This document shows, one piece after another, positions 44,507 to 54,434 of a stretch of DNA of 64,000 nucleotides. The position numbers and the translations under genes were made by a program. Positions within the stretch are counted from its first letter, which is position 1. The number at the start of each line of letters is the position of its first letter. The DNA comes from CALOFP01 sp942492635. GTDB taxonomy: Bacteria > UBP6 > UBA1177 > CALOFP01. The DNA is taken from assembly GCA_942492635.1 (NCBI GenBank), contig CALOFP010000001.1, positions 496,001 to 560,000 of the forward strand, given 5' to 3'. Under the pieces are notes generated by a model. That model was not told where the DNA came from. It made no database searches and saw only the letters and a list, made by a program, of their open reading frames with translations.

Positions 44507-45513
44507 AACCGCCAGGAATTTTATTATTCTTAATAATCAGCACACTTTTCCATCTTCTCCTGTTCCGTTTTCTACAGTTTGAGACGGCTTCATTTGAAGA
44601 TGACATTGTAAAACTGACTATTCTTCCGACCGGAAACAGAGGTCTGAAGAAAAAGCCGTTCAAAAAACCGCCTGAAAAGAAAAAAGTAGAAAAGCCCAAG
44701 GGACAGGTTGTTGAAATCGCCAGGCCCAAAAAAGAGAGGAAACCTGAGCAATCAAAATTTCTATCCCGCTACGACTCCTCGGTAAAAAAGGAGAGCCGCA
44801 GCCGTTTCGACGACAGGATTTCAAACCTAGACTCAAAACTCAGGAGAAAGGCTGCGACCAAGGTAAATCCAAGAGAGATAGACCGAAAGAACAGGTTGAT
44901 AACCGGTAAGAGGGGAAAAAAACAGGGCAGCAAAAAATCCATCAGAAAGGGAAGCCTCAAAGGATTCGAGGGTAGAAAGGGCGAGCTTGCCAAAGGAAGG
45001 GAAAAGGAGATTAAGGGGCTGATCTCGGGGAAGGCCGAGATCTCGAAAAAGGGAGTCAAAGTAGGGGGGCGCTCCGTACCCGCGAACCTCCTGCCCTACG
45101 TGACGGGAAAGGAGAAGTTCCTCAGCTCTCCGTCTAACGACTATCTGAAGAATGTGGCAGAGGGGGAGGAAACGAAACTGAACACTCGTCGATTTCTCTT
45201 CGCCGATTTCTATAACCGTGTAAAAAGGGCTATCAGCTACTACTGGGATCCGGCAAGGCTTCTGGTCATCTACGATCCTCGGGGAACACACTACGGATAC
45301 AAGAACCGCCACACCATTCTGTTGATTATTCTGGATAAAAGCGGCAATCTGATATCTGCAAAGCTAAAGATGTCGTCCGGCGTAGATTTCCTGGACAGAG
45401 AGGCGATAAACGCTGTAAAAATGGCTTCCCCGTTTCCCAATCCACCGGAACAACTTCTTGAAAACGGCAGGATTGAATTCGATTTTGGATTCCATGTCAA
45501 TATGAAACGGTAG
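44470..45513 (+). CDS. TonB-like energy-transducer protein
   Basis: 347 residues. One N-terminal membrane helix (about 15-32, GILLFLIISTLFHLLLFRF) is followed by a long Lys/Arg/Pro-rich periplasmic region (45-200; KKPFKKPPEKKKVEKP). A C-terminal TonB-type domain (about 245-347) contains ILDKSGNLISAKLKMSSGVDFLDREAINAVKMASPFPNPPE, the conserved TonB_C core. TonB transmits proton-motive force from ExbB/ExbD to outer-membrane receptors; no exbBD is in the window. The start lies inside the previous gene; the membrane helix leaves little room for a later start. Confidence 0.8.
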   Translation: MAPRFLERKNRIKPPGILLFLIISTLFHLLLFRFLQFETASFEDDIVKLTILPTGNRGLKKKPFKKPPEKKKVEKPKGQVVEIARPKKERKPEQSKFLSRYDSSVKKESRSRFDDRISNLDSKLRRKAATKVNPREIDRKNRLITGKRGKKQGSKKSIRKGSLKGFEGRKGELAKGREKEIKGLISGKAEISKKGVKVGGRSVPANLLPYVTGKEKFLSSPSNDYLKNVAEGEETKLNTRRFLFADFYNRVKRAISYYWDPARLLVIYDPRGTHYGYKNRHTILLIILDKSGNLISAKLKMSSGVDFLDREAINAVKMASPFPNPPEQLLENGRIEFDFGFHVNMKR

Positions 45514-45614
45514 GTTTAACCTCCTCACGCGTCGCAAATTAAACATTGACATCATAATCAAATCGAAGAGAATAGTGCAGTATCTTTGGCTACCCCTTTT
45601 TCCAGGAGTGAGAA

Positions 45615-46790
45615 ATGGAACATATTGAAATTCTTATATATCCTTCAAACGAAATCGATCCGGAAAAAAAAATTCTCGGGATCTCCCTGCTCGAAAGAGC
45701 TGCAGCGATCACCGGAAAGTTCTTCAAATCGTCCAAGGTGTACGCTCCCTTCATAGACAAGCCCAGAGAATTCAGGGGCATTACAATATCCAACGACTTT
45801 CCCTCTTTCAACCGTGACATTCTTCTTATTGACCCGGCATTCCTCTTTGAAGAAAAACTTCTTTTCAACATAACCTCACGTTTCAACTCGACGGCCGTCG
45901 CCTGTCACGGAACAAATCTCGATATGCTCGGGTTTGCGTACATAAGCAAGGACGACATATGCGAAGAATTCCATAGGGCACCCTGGTTCAACACAGAGGA
46001 AATAATCAAGACAAATCTCGGAACAAGGGTAGCAGTCATAGACGCGGGTTACTACTGGATAAAAGAGGCCTCTGATTTCAAAAAAGCCTGCACATTTCTA
46101 CTTGGCAGTGCTTCAAGAAAAGACGACGGCATCATTTCAAGAAACTTGAACCGTTTCATTTCCGTCCCCGTCACAAGGCTATTCGCTCCCTTTAGAATTC
46201 ACCCTGTTGCATGGACATTCATATCGCTTCTGACTGGTATTTCGGGCTGCCTGTTCATACTCAAAAATACGTATTCGTCAAATCTTCAGGGAATGCTCCT
46301 GATACAGCTTTCGAGTATTCTCGCCGGAGTGGACGGTGAAACAGCACGGCTAAAGTTCCAGAAAACCACCTTCGGAAAGTGGTTGAACATGGTTTCAAAC
46401 GACCTTGTCGTCTGGCCTTTTCTTGCAGCGATCACATACACCACATCCGAAAGCGTATTTCTCCGTGAAACAGGTAAGCTTCTCCTGGTTCTATACCCGC
46501 TGTACATCCTCATGAAGTATGTCTACGCGGTAAGATACAGCAAGGAAAAGTGTGATCTTGAGACATTCGCACTGAGAACCGAAAGGTGCGAACCCTACGA
46601 CAAGGCCGTTCCACCCACAATACAGGCTCTCATAAAGAGAGACTTCATAATATTCTTCGGCCTCATACTTTCGCTTGTGGGGATACTGCACATATTCTCA
46701 CCTCTATTCCTCTTCTCCATAATGCTCCTCATATCTATTTCCATATTCAGGTTTATTAAAAAAGTAACTGCAAAGGGGGATGAAAAATGA
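45615..46790 (+). CDS. CDP-alcohol phosphotransferase homologue with altered catalytic motif
   Basis: 391 residues; AGGAG before the ATG. The N-terminal 180 residues have the layout of a nucleotidyltransferase (GISLLERAAAITGKFF, DILLIDPAFLF) but lack a clear nucleotide loop. The C-terminal half has about five membrane helices and LAGVDGETARLKFQKTTFGKWLNMVSND. The family motif is D-x2-D-G-x2-A-R-x8-G-x3-D-x3-D. Here the first Asp is Ala, the third Asn and the fourth Asn; only DG and AR remain. The layout resembles fused inositol-phosphate cytidylyltransferase/synthase proteins. Either a changed reaction or a pseudoenzyme. It overlaps queC by 4 nt. Confidence 0.72.
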   Translation: MEHIEILIYPSNEIDPEKKILGISLLERAAAITGKFFKSSKVYAPFIDKPREFRGITISNDFPSFNRDILLIDPAFLFEEKLLFNITSRFNSTAVACHGTNLDMLGFAYISKDDICEEFHRAPWFNTEEIIKTNLGTRVAVIDAGYYWIKEASDFKKACTFLLGSASRKDDGIISRNLNRFISVPVTRLFAPFRIHPVAWTFISLLTGISGCLFILKNTYSSNLQGMLLIQLSSILAGVDGETARLKFQKTTFGKWLNMVSNDLVVWPFLAAITYTTSESVFLRETGKLLLVLYPLYILMKYVYAVRYSKEKCDLETFALRTERCEPYDKAVPPTIQALIKRDFIIFFGLILSLVGILHIFSPLFLFSIMLLISISIFRFIKKVTAKGDEK

Positions 46791-47467
46791 AATCAATAGT
46801 ACTTTTCAGCAGCGGACTCGATTCAACGACCCTTCTGGCGCTTGCTCTTTCCAAAGGAGAGGAGGTCTACCCGCTAACCGTCTTCTACGGACAGCGCCAC
46901 ACAATTGAAACAGAGAAATCCAAGGAGATATTGGAACACTTCAACCTCACGAAGAATGCCAAGGAAATGAAACTCGATCTCAGTTTTCTCAGCGCATGCT
47001 CACTCATAAATCCGGATATTCCGGTTCCGGAGGCATCCGAAGGTGGAATTCCCAACACCTACGTCCCCTCCAGGAATCTCATATTTCTTTCTATCGCATC
47101 AGCCTACGCGGAAGCGATAGACGCAGAAAAAATATACATCGGCATCAACGCGGTTGACTACTCCGGATATCCCGACTGTCGTCCCGAGTTTCTTGAGGCA
47201 TTCAACAAGACAATAAAGGTTGGAACAAAACACGGAATCGAAAGAGACCTCACTGTAGTGGCTCCCCTTCTCCATATGAGCAAGAAGGAGATTGTCGAAC
47301 TCGGAATCGAACTTGATGTGGATTACGGCATGACACACACCTGCTACAACCCGACAGAAGACGGACTCTCCTGCGGAGTGTGCGACAGCTGTCAACTCAG
47401 ACTGAAAGGATTCAGAGAAGCCGGCTACAAAGATCCCCTCGAGTACGCCGACAGATCAGACGACTAA
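46787..47467 (+). CDS. queC: 7-cyano-7-deazaguanine synthase QueC
   Basis: 226 residues, starting within the stop of the preceding gene (ATGA). The P-loop is FSSGLDSTT (the first Gly of the usual SGGxDS is Ser here). The GQRH of FYGQRH and the SRNLIFLSIA segment are typical. Zinc Cys are in DGLSCGVCDSCQLR plus HTCYNP upstream. QueC converts 7-carboxy-7-deazaguanine with ATP and ammonia to preQ0 for queuosine in tRNA. Other que genes are not in the window. Confidence 0.95.
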   Translation: MKSIVLFSSGLDSTTLLALALSKGEEVYPLTVFYGQRHTIETEKSKEILEHFNLTKNAKEMKLDLSFLSACSLINPDIPVPEASEGGIPNTYVPSRNLIFLSIASAYAEAIDAEKIYIGINAVDYSGYPDCRPEFLEAFNKTIKVGTKHGIERDLTVVAPLLHMSKKEIVELGIELDVDYGMTHTCYNPTEDGLSCGVCDSCQLRLKGFREAGYKDPLEYADRSDD

Positions 47468-47771
47468 AGACCAGTCAAACTCTAGTACAGATTCACACCA
47501 TTCATTTGGACGTCCTTTAAATTTTTCCACAGGAAAACTGGCACTCTGTCATATTTCAACAATTTATTCCTCATTTGTAATCTGCGATTAATAAAATTCT
47601 TTATTTATCGTCATCCTTTACTGTCTGGAAATTCATGAAAATACCTGAAGGCTGAAGGTATGGATCACTCTCCCTGTCAGTTCCATCTGAGAAGAGTTAT
47701 CTATCTCGGCACTATCTGGAATGATTGGATTATTTTCCATTTTGAATAAAGTGATTTCAGTAATTCCTAAA
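47468..47771. other. Convergent intergenic region
   Basis: 304 nt between queC and the SPFH gene. AT-rich; I see no hairpin with a T run, no gene and no repeat. Confidence 0.4.
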
Positions 47772-48671
47772 TCACTTCTTCTTATCCGGATTCAAAATCA
47801 AAGGAATTCCAGTCCCCTTTTCGGAAGTAGGCATGATGACAAAGGTGGAATTTGGAGAACTTACGAGTTCCTTATAAATTTCAATGGCCCGAAACTGAAC
47901 GTAGAGAGGGGTTAGTGATTGATTTATAATTTCCTGCCTCTTTGCCGTACCCTTCGCTTCGATGGCCTTTATCTCCGCCTCCTTCCGAGCAATCTGCTTC
48001 TTGAACTCCATCTCCTCCGACTGCTGCATCGTCTTCATCTTCCTCGAAATGGCCATCTCAACTTCTTCCGGAAGAATAATGCTTCGAACCAGCACCTTAT
48101 CAACGACAATGTGCTTGCTCTCGACAATTTTTTTCAGCTCCTCCGTCACGGTTCTCACAAACTCCTGACGTCCGGAGGTGTATAGACCGTCCATGGTGAA
48201 TTTAACCGCAACATCGCGAACAATCGTTCTTACTGCGGGTCTCAGGATCTTAGGTTCTATTTCCATACTTCTCTTTGCTATCTCCCTGTATATGCTGAAG
48301 GCCTGCTCCTTGTTGATGTACCACCATATCGTCATATCGACCTTCACGTTCAGTCCGTCGGATGTTTTGATATTAATCGAATCGTCGCCCCTTTGACGCC
48401 CCTCTCCCGCAATGGAACTCATCGTGTACTCCTGAATTCGAATAGGGTATCGTACAACTTTTATGAAAGGGTTTACAAAATTGATTCCCTCAGAAAGATT
48501 ATACTCCTGAACCTTTCCGAAAAGAACAGGGACGCCAATCTCTCCTGAGTCAATGATTACGATACAGTTTCTGAAAACCATCACAAGCAAAAAAAGAGCC
48601 GCAACGAGAATTGCAATTCTACTTGTTTTTCTTGGATTAAAACTTGGATTAACAACTTGCTGATTTGCCAT
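47772..48671 (-). CDS. Prohibitin/SPFH (band 7) family membrane protein
   Basis: 299 residues; GGGAGG before the ATG. One N-terminal membrane helix (19-37) is followed by the SPFH domain (about 38-210: IIDSGEIGVPVLFGKVQEYNL, SDGLNVKVDMTIWWYI, VRTIVRDVAVKF) and a coiled-coil tail (about 215-265, EEMEFKKQIARKEAEIKAIEAKG). Such proteins form large ring-shaped cages in the membrane and modulate proteases or lipid domains. The gene is alone; no NfeD or FtsH neighbour. Confidence 0.88.
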   Translation of the reverse strand: MANQQVVNPSFNPRKTSRIAILVAALFLLVMVFRNCIVIIDSGEIGVPVLFGKVQEYNLSEGINFVNPFIKVVRYPIRIQEYTMSSIAGEGRQRGDDSINIKTSDGLNVKVDMTIWWYINKEQAFSIYREIAKRSMEIEPKILRPAVRTIVRDVAVKFTMDGLYTSGRQEFVRTVTEELKKIVESKHIVVDKVLVRSIILPEEVEMAISRKMKTMQQSEEMEFKKQIARKEAEIKAIEAKGTAKRQEIINQSLTPLYVQFRAIEIYKELVSSPNSTFVIMPTSEKGTGIPLILNPDKKK

Positions 48672-48783
48672 AATAGCCTCCCGAAAATTTTGAATCTCAA
48701 ATTACCACATCTATAGATTCTTATCAAGGATTTAATATTTCTAGGTAAAAAAGTGCAATTAAGCGATTACAAAAATCAATAAT

Positions 48784-48811
48784 TTGATTTTATGGAAAAT
48801 GAAAATATAAT
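48784..48811 (+). promoter_or_regulatory. Promoter of array gene 1
   Basis: TTGATT (48784-48789), 16-nt spacer, TATAAT (48806-48811). Confidence 0.5.
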
Positions 48812-48842
48812 TTGAGTGCATAAATTTAAGGAGATGAGTGTC

Positions 48843-50516
48843 ATGAAAAAATCTTTTTTACTACTACTTCCATCGTTTTTAGCACTCCTTTTGCTTTCCT
48901 GCACATCCTCCTCGGAGGAAGAGGGCGGTGTTGCGTGCCAAGACAGTCAGGATTGCATAACCGAGCTTGGTTCCGATTACATCTGTGAAAAATCGATATG
49001 TGTAAAAAAAGACAAAACAGCTAAAGCTGACAACGAACCTGGAACGGACAGTGACCCATCGGATAATCCGGACAGCACTTCCGACGACAGCAACCCAACA
49101 CAGAAAGATGATTCGACAGACAACCAAAAGGACGACAGCGATCAGGGCGGAAGTTCGGAAAACCCCCATCAGGTGTGCGATCCCGGCAAAACAACCCCCT
49201 GTCAGTATGATGCATCTCCTTCGACAATCGGAGATCCCGAAGATGAAAATGATGTGAGACCCTGTAGAAATGGTATCCACACATGCAATGAGAAAGGAAA
49301 GTGGGGTGAATGTGTAGGACAGATTCTACCGACTCCGGAAGACTGTCCGGACGGAAACGGAGAACAGGACGGAGTTGACAACAACTGTGACGGAATAATA
49401 GATAACGTTGCCGACCCAGATGGAGACGGATTCACACACTGCGGAAAGCACATCGACTGCGATGAAAACGAAAAAGCTGTAAATCCCGGCGCGATAGAGG
49501 TTCCCGGCGACCATGTTGACAACAACTGCAACGGAGAAACAGATGAACCCGAACCGTCATGTGATGTCGGTCTAAACCAGGATTCGCAGGATCCGGACGA
49601 CTTCGCAAGAGCTATGGATATCTGCCAAAAGACTAAAAAAGAAGATGCTCAGTGGGGCCTTGTGAATGCCACGCTTACTCTGGCTGACGGCTTAGGAGAA
49701 CCCAATCCTTTAGGATACGCAATTCTTAAGGGCTTCGGTGAAGTGATAAAACCGAAAAGAGAGCATGACAATACGACAATGGTTATTCTCTCAACGGGAA
49801 AATACAACAAACCGGAGGCAAGTGGGGGAAGTCTAGGAAAATCCAGCAAGGCACCAAAAGAGTGGCTTGACAACCATCAGGGATGTGCAGTGCCGTCGGC
49901 CAAGGCCTGTACCGGTAAAGATCCTGTTGTCCCAGATTTTGACGACCAGTGTACGGACCTTTTGCTGCCTGTTGTGAACGATCCTGTTTCTCTGAATCTT
50001 GAAATAAAAGCACCGACAAATGCAAGTTCATTCAGCTTTAACCTCTATTTTTTCTCGGTTGAATATCCCAATTTCATTTGCTCTAGCTATAACGACTTTT
50101 TCGTGGCTCTTCTTGACTCGGATTACGTTGCACCGGAAGGAAATGAACACCTAAACAACCCTACAGACATGAATCTAGCGATGGATAAAGAAAAAAATCC
50201 TGTCGGTGTAAATCTTGCCCCCGCAGGTCTTTTCAAGCAGTGTGAAAATAAAAAAGGTGTCACCTGGGAAGTAACTTCATGCGAGAGTACTGCTGAACTC
50301 GCGGGTACCGGTTTTGATACAAATGGTGGTTCAGCAGGAACAAACCATGGAGGGACAGGCTGGCTTAAAGCGCAAGGCAATGTTGTACCGGGAGAAACCT
50401 TCACGTTAAGACTCATAATATGGGATACGGGCGATTCCCAATATGACTCTTCAATCCTTCTCGATAACTTCAAGTGGCACGCAGCTCCTGTGAAACCGGG
50501 TGTTAACGAGGAATAG
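48843..50516 (+). CDS. MopE-like/choice-of-anchor-L lipoprotein, array gene 1
   Basis: 557 residues from the ATG at 48843 with GGAG upstream. Lipobox LLLLSC gives Cys20; an early Cys-rich segment and an Asp/Ser linker follow (45-110). Then VCDPGKTTPCQYD, a GIHTCNEKGKWGECVGQ unit and two MopE-type acidic repeats (GVDNNCDGIIDN, HVDNNCNGETDE) around DPDGDGFTHC, likely binding a divalent metal. The C-terminal half (about 240-555) is a choice-of-anchor-L type beta domain: FSFNLYFFSVEY, NDFFVALLDS, GTGFDTNGG and SSILLDNFKW. A surface-anchored protein, perhaps adhesive. It is the most divergent of four tandem paralogues. Confidence 0.8.
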   Translation: MKKSFLLLLPSFLALLLLSCTSSSEEEGGVACQDSQDCITELGSDYICEKSICVKKDKTAKADNEPGTDSDPSDNPDSTSDDSNPTQKDDSTDNQKDDSDQGGSSENPHQVCDPGKTTPCQYDASPSTIGDPEDENDVRPCRNGIHTCNEKGKWGECVGQILPTPEDCPDGNGEQDGVDNNCDGIIDNVADPDGDGFTHCGKHIDCDENEKAVNPGAIEVPGDHVDNNCNGETDEPEPSCDVGLNQDSQDPDDFARAMDICQKTKKEDAQWGLVNATLTLADGLGEPNPLGYAILKGFGEVIKPKREHDNTTMVILSTGKYNKPEASGGSLGKSSKAPKEWLDNHQGCAVPSAKACTGKDPVVPDFDDQCTDLLLPVVNDPVSLNLEIKAPTNASSFSFNLYFFSVEYPNFICSSYNDFFVALLDSDYVAPEGNEHLNNPTDMNLAMDKEKNPVGVNLAPAGLFKQCENKKGVTWEVTSCESTAELAGTGFDTNGGSAGTNHGGTGWLKAQGNVVPGETFTLRLIIWDTGDSQYDSSILLDNFKWHAAPVKPGVNEE

Positions 50517-50615
50517 TTTTCTCTTTTTTTGATTTCAATATCATTTATCTTTCAATTCATGTAAACGTAACCTTTAAAAACAGAATTGCACATTTTAACT
50601 ATAAAAAATAAATAG

Positions 50616-50644
50616 TTGATAAAATAGACTTATTGATTTAGAAT
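50616..50644 (+). promoter_or_regulatory. Promoter of array gene 2
   Basis: TTGATA (50616-50621), 17-nt spacer, TAGAAT (50639-50644). Confidence 0.5.
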
Positions 50645-50684
50645 ATACATTGCAACCTATCCATAACATTTTAAGAGGTTTACC

Positions 50685-52457
50685 ATGAAAAAGGTACTGT
50701 TTTTCCTTTTTTGCATTCCTGTTTTTTTCTTATCCTGCATCACTTCAACTGATGAAGAAGATAAAGAAGAAAACAAGGGAATCACCGAATGCTCTGAAGA
50801 TCAGGAGTGTATAGACAAATACGGACCAGAATACTCCTGTCGTCAAGGCAAATGCAAGAGCGACAACACTCCTGTAAACAGTCCCGACGACGACACGGAC
50901 AATTCAAAAGGAGGAGAGGAAAAACCTGACGAAAACCACTCTACAGACAGTCCATCTACCGTCTGCAGTCCTGGAGAAACCACACCGTGCCAATACGACT
51001 TCCCGGCGGATACTGTCGGCAAGGACGACGGAAACGACGTGAGAGTATGCAGAACAGGTGTTCACACCTGCACGGAAAAGGGAAAGTGGGGTGAATGCGA
51101 GGGTCAGGTTGCACCAAAAATGGAAGACTGTCCGGACATAGACGGAAAACAGAACGGAATCGACGACGACTGCAACGGAGTTGTAGACGACGTCAAGGAT
51201 ATCGACGGTGACGGATTCGATATCTGCAGCGGCGACTGCTGTGAGGTGGAAGGTTCATGCTCAAACCCGGCATCAGTGAATCCGGGTGCAATGGAGGTTT
51301 CCAAGGCCAATGGATATGAGGATAACAATACCGACGACAACTGCAACGGCGAAGTGGATGAAGCCACGCCATCCTGTGACGGCAATCCGACACTTTTAAT
51401 ACCGGGAAACGACTTCTCCAAGGCAAATCAGAATGCCCAGCAGCTGGCAATGGCGATGGGAATATGCAATTTTTCCGTCAGCGACGAGGATGCCTCCTTT
51501 CAGGAGGAGAAGGTGTGGGGACTGATAAAGGCGGAACTCTCCCTTGCAGGAACTCCGCAGACAGAGACGATTAATAACGTACCCAGGCCCAGCCTTGCTC
51601 TTCCCTATTACGACGAAAACTTTAAAACCTACGCCATAAATCCGAAATTCGGTGAAGTTATCGAAGCCAAGGAAGGAGAGAATATGGCCATTCTCTCAAC
51701 TGGAGACTGGGACAATCCGACGATGAATGCAATGTACGCCACTCTTGAGGCTGGAGATATGAGAACCTCCAGTCTGGTTCCTACCGACTGGATAAACTTC
51801 CAGCCCAACTGTGAAGCTCCGAAAAGCCAGGCTTGCGGAGGAACACCCAATACGGGAAACGAAAAAAATACATGCCAGGGTAAAACAATTGCCGCGGTTC
51901 AGGACCCCATAATGCTGACGCTCACAATAAGAGTACCTACGAACGCATACGGATTCTCATTCAACAGCTACTTTTTCTCTGTGGAATTCCCAACAACCGT
52001 ATGTGCCAGTTTCAACGACTTTTTCATTGCCCTTCTTGATTCCGAATACTTGCCTCCGGAAGATCAACCCGAACTGGCCAATCCCTACGACATGAATCTA
52101 GCAAAGGATGACAAGGGCAACTACGTCGGAGTTGATCTTGCCCCGGCAGGTCTGTTCAAGAGCTGTTCCACCGACAAGGCCGATTACGGCTCTAAAGACT
52201 ACTCAGAATTCTGTGAAGGGATCGAGGAACTTGCGGGAACCGGATTCGATACGGCAGGGGGTTCCAAACACGGTGGAACCGGATGGCTCAAGACAAGAGG
52301 AAACGTTGTTCCGGGCGAGATAATCACACTCCGCCTTGCACTCTGGGAGCAGGGAACCGTTGGATACGGTCCTGATCACTCCTGGGATTCAACTGTTCTT
52401 CTCGACAACTTCAAGTGGGAGCTCTCCTACGGCAAAAGCGGAACAACCGAAGAGTAG
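50685..52457 (+). CDS. MopE-like/choice-of-anchor-L lipoprotein, array gene 2
   Basis: 590 residues; AGAGGT before the ATG. Lipobox FFLSC gives Cys18. The N-terminal head has an ECSEDQECIDKYG unit similar to gene 1, followed by a short linker. Metal-motif part: GIDDDCNGVVDDV, DIDGDGFDIC, a CCEVEGSC insertion absent from gene 1, and DDNCNGEVDE. The C-terminal domain has FSFNSYFFSVEF and STVLLDNFKWELS. It shares a 377-bp identical stretch with gene 3 (51186-51562), so the two have recently exchanged sequence. Confidence 0.82.
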   Translation: MKKVLFFLFCIPVFFLSCITSTDEEDKEENKGITECSEDQECIDKYGPEYSCRQGKCKSDNTPVNSPDDDTDNSKGGEEKPDENHSTDSPSTVCSPGETTPCQYDFPADTVGKDDGNDVRVCRTGVHTCTEKGKWGECEGQVAPKMEDCPDIDGKQNGIDDDCNGVVDDVKDIDGDGFDICSGDCCEVEGSCSNPASVNPGAMEVSKANGYEDNNTDDNCNGEVDEATPSCDGNPTLLIPGNDFSKANQNAQQLAMAMGICNFSVSDEDASFQEEKVWGLIKAELSLAGTPQTETINNVPRPSLALPYYDENFKTYAINPKFGEVIEAKEGENMAILSTGDWDNPTMNAMYATLEAGDMRTSSLVPTDWINFQPNCEAPKSQACGGTPNTGNEKNTCQGKTIAAVQDPIMLTLTIRVPTNAYGFSFNSYFFSVEFPTTVCASFNDFFIALLDSEYLPPEDQPELANPYDMNLAKDDKGNYVGVDLAPAGLFKSCSTDKADYGSKDYSEFCEGIEELAGTGFDTAGGSKHGGTGWLKTRGNVVPGEIITLRLALWEQGTVGYGPDHSWDSTVLLDNFKWELSYGKSGTTEE

Positions 52458-52558
52458 TTCGCTCTTCCAGCCCATTTCCCTGCTTCCAGAACCGGCAGCT
52501 TTCAATTTTCAAGAAAAGAGACAAACCACCGCAAAAACTAACGAATGATTTTATTAAT

Positions 52559-52587
52559 TGATTTCACATTCCAAATTAACTAAAATG
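52559..52587 (+). promoter_or_regulatory. Promoter of array gene 3
   Basis: TTGATT (52559-52564), 17-nt spacer, TAAAAT (52582-52587). The leader to the ATG closely resembles that of gene 4. Confidence 0.55.
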
Positions 52588-52625
52588 GTATGTAATTATC
52601 AAACAAGACAATTTATGGAGTCACT

Positions 52626-54434
52626 ATGAAAAGATTTTCCCTGTTTTTATTGTTATTCACACTCATTCTCCCTATATCGTGTGTAAAAAAGATTGATGTT
52701 GAGGAGGATCAAACTTCCGATGGAGCTGCATCAGGTGAAGATAATTCCGAAGGGGCAGGGAACAACAGCGGTGATGAAACATCAGAGAAAGAGAACGAAT
52801 ATGACGATTCATCTCAGCAGGGAGAATCCGGAGATCAAGATAGCAATGGAAACGCAGGGGATACCGGAAACAACGGTGGCAGCGGAGATTCAGGCGATAC
52901 AGGAGACAGCGGTGATACAGGTCCATCTGGCACAGTCTGCGATCCGGGAGAAACCACTCCGTGCCAATACGACTTCCCGGCGGATACTGTCGGCAAGGAC
53001 GACGGAAACGACGTGAGAGTATGCAGGACAGGTGTTCACACCTGCACGGAAAATGGAAAGTGGGGTAAATGCGAGGGTCAGGTCGCACCCAAAAGGGAAG
53101 ACTGTCCGGACATAGACGGAAAACAGAACGGAATCGACGATGACTGCAATGGAGTTGTGGACGACGTCAAGGATATCGACGGTGACGGATTCGATATCTG
53201 CAGCGGCGACTGCTGTGAGGTGGAAGGTTCATGCTCAAACCCGGCATCAGTGAATCCGGGTGCAATGGAGGTTTCCAAGGCCAATGGATATGAGGATAAC
53301 AATACCGACGACAACTGCAACGGCGAAGTGGATGAAGCCACGCCATCCTGTGACGGCAATCCGACACTTTTAATACCGGGAAACGACTTCTCCAAGGCAA
53401 ATCAGAATGCCCAGCAGCTGGCAATGGCGATGGGAATATGCAATTTTTCCGTCAGCGACGAGGATGCCTCCTTTCAGGAGGAGAAGGTGTGGGGACTGAT
53501 AAAGGCGGAACTCTCCCTTGCAGGAACTCCGCAGACGGAAAAGATAGATAACAAAGATCGTCCAAGCCAGCCTCTTCCCTATTACGATGAAAACTATAAA
53601 ACCTATGCAATAAATCCGAAATTCGGTGATACCATTGAAGCTAAAGAAGGGAAAAATTTAGCGATTCTCTCTACCGGAGACTGGGACAACCCTTCTATGA
53701 ACCATCTGGAAGCCACCCTTGATGCGGGCGATATGAGAACGGCAAGCCAGGTCCCTTCCGACTGGATAAACTTCCAGCCCAATTGTGAGGCACCAAAAAG
53801 TACGGCCTGCGGCGGTACGGCGAATACTGGAAATGAAAAGGATACTTGCAAAGACAAGCCGATTCCCGTGGGTCAAGATCCCATCATGCTGACTCTCACC
53901 ATCAGAGTACCGACAAACGCCTATGGATTTTCTTTCAACAGCTACTTCTTCTCCGTGGAATTTCCAACAACAGTCTGTGCGGACTACAACGACTTTTTCG
54001 TAGCGCTTCTCAATTCACAATATATGCCTCCGGAAGATCAACCGGAACTTGCAAATCCCTACGACATGAATCTCGCAAAGGATGACAAGGGAAACTATGT
54101 CGGTGTAGATCTGGCACCTGCAGGCCTCTTCAGAACATGTTCTACCGAAAGTGCAGATTACAGCACAAATAAGGACTACTCAGAATTTTGTGAAGTTATC
54201 GATGAACTTATCGGGACAGGATTCGATACAGCAGGCGACAAAAAACACGGCGGAACCGGATGGCTCAAGACAAGGGGTAACGTTGTACCGGGCGAGATAA
54301 TCACCCTCCGACTTGCCCTCTGGGAGCAGGGAACAGTTTTCTACGGTCCGGATCACTCCTGGGATTCAACAGTTCTTCTCGATAACTTCAAATGGGAACT
54401 CTCCTACGGTAAAAGCGGAACTACAGAGGAGTAG
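52626..54434 (+). CDS. MopE-like/choice-of-anchor-L lipoprotein, array gene 3
   Basis: 602 residues; GGAG before the ATG. Lipobox LPISC gives Cys19. Unlike genes 1 and 2 it lacks the Cys-rich head and has a long Gly/Asp/Ser linker with GDSGDTGDSGDTG units (about 25-100), like the tether in the 10634 lipoprotein. From VCDPGETTPCQYD on it parallels gene 2, with the same MopE-type repeats and C-terminal domain. Residues encoded by 53160-53536 are identical to gene 2. It appears a mosaic: gene-4-like promoter, leader and linker joined to a gene-2-like body. Confidence 0.82.
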   Translation: MKRFSLFLLLFTLILPISCVKKIDVEEDQTSDGAASGEDNSEGAGNNSGDETSEKENEYDDSSQQGESGDQDSNGNAGDTGNNGGSGDSGDTGDSGDTGPSGTVCDPGETTPCQYDFPADTVGKDDGNDVRVCRTGVHTCTENGKWGKCEGQVAPKREDCPDIDGKQNGIDDDCNGVVDDVKDIDGDGFDICSGDCCEVEGSCSNPASVNPGAMEVSKANGYEDNNTDDNCNGEVDEATPSCDGNPTLLIPGNDFSKANQNAQQLAMAMGICNFSVSDEDASFQEEKVWGLIKAELSLAGTPQTEKIDNKDRPSQPLPYYDENYKTYAINPKFGDTIEAKEGKNLAILSTGDWDNPSMNHLEATLDAGDMRTASQVPSDWINFQPNCEAPKSTACGGTANTGNEKDTCKDKPIPVGQDPIMLTLTIRVPTNAYGFSFNSYFFSVEFPTTVCADYNDFFVALLNSQYMPPEDQPELANPYDMNLAKDDKGNYVGVDLAPAGLFRTCSTESADYSTNKDYSEFCEVIDELIGTGFDTAGDKKHGGTGWLKTRGNVVPGEIITLRLALWEQGTVFYGPDHSWDSTVLLDNFKWELSYGKSGTTEE

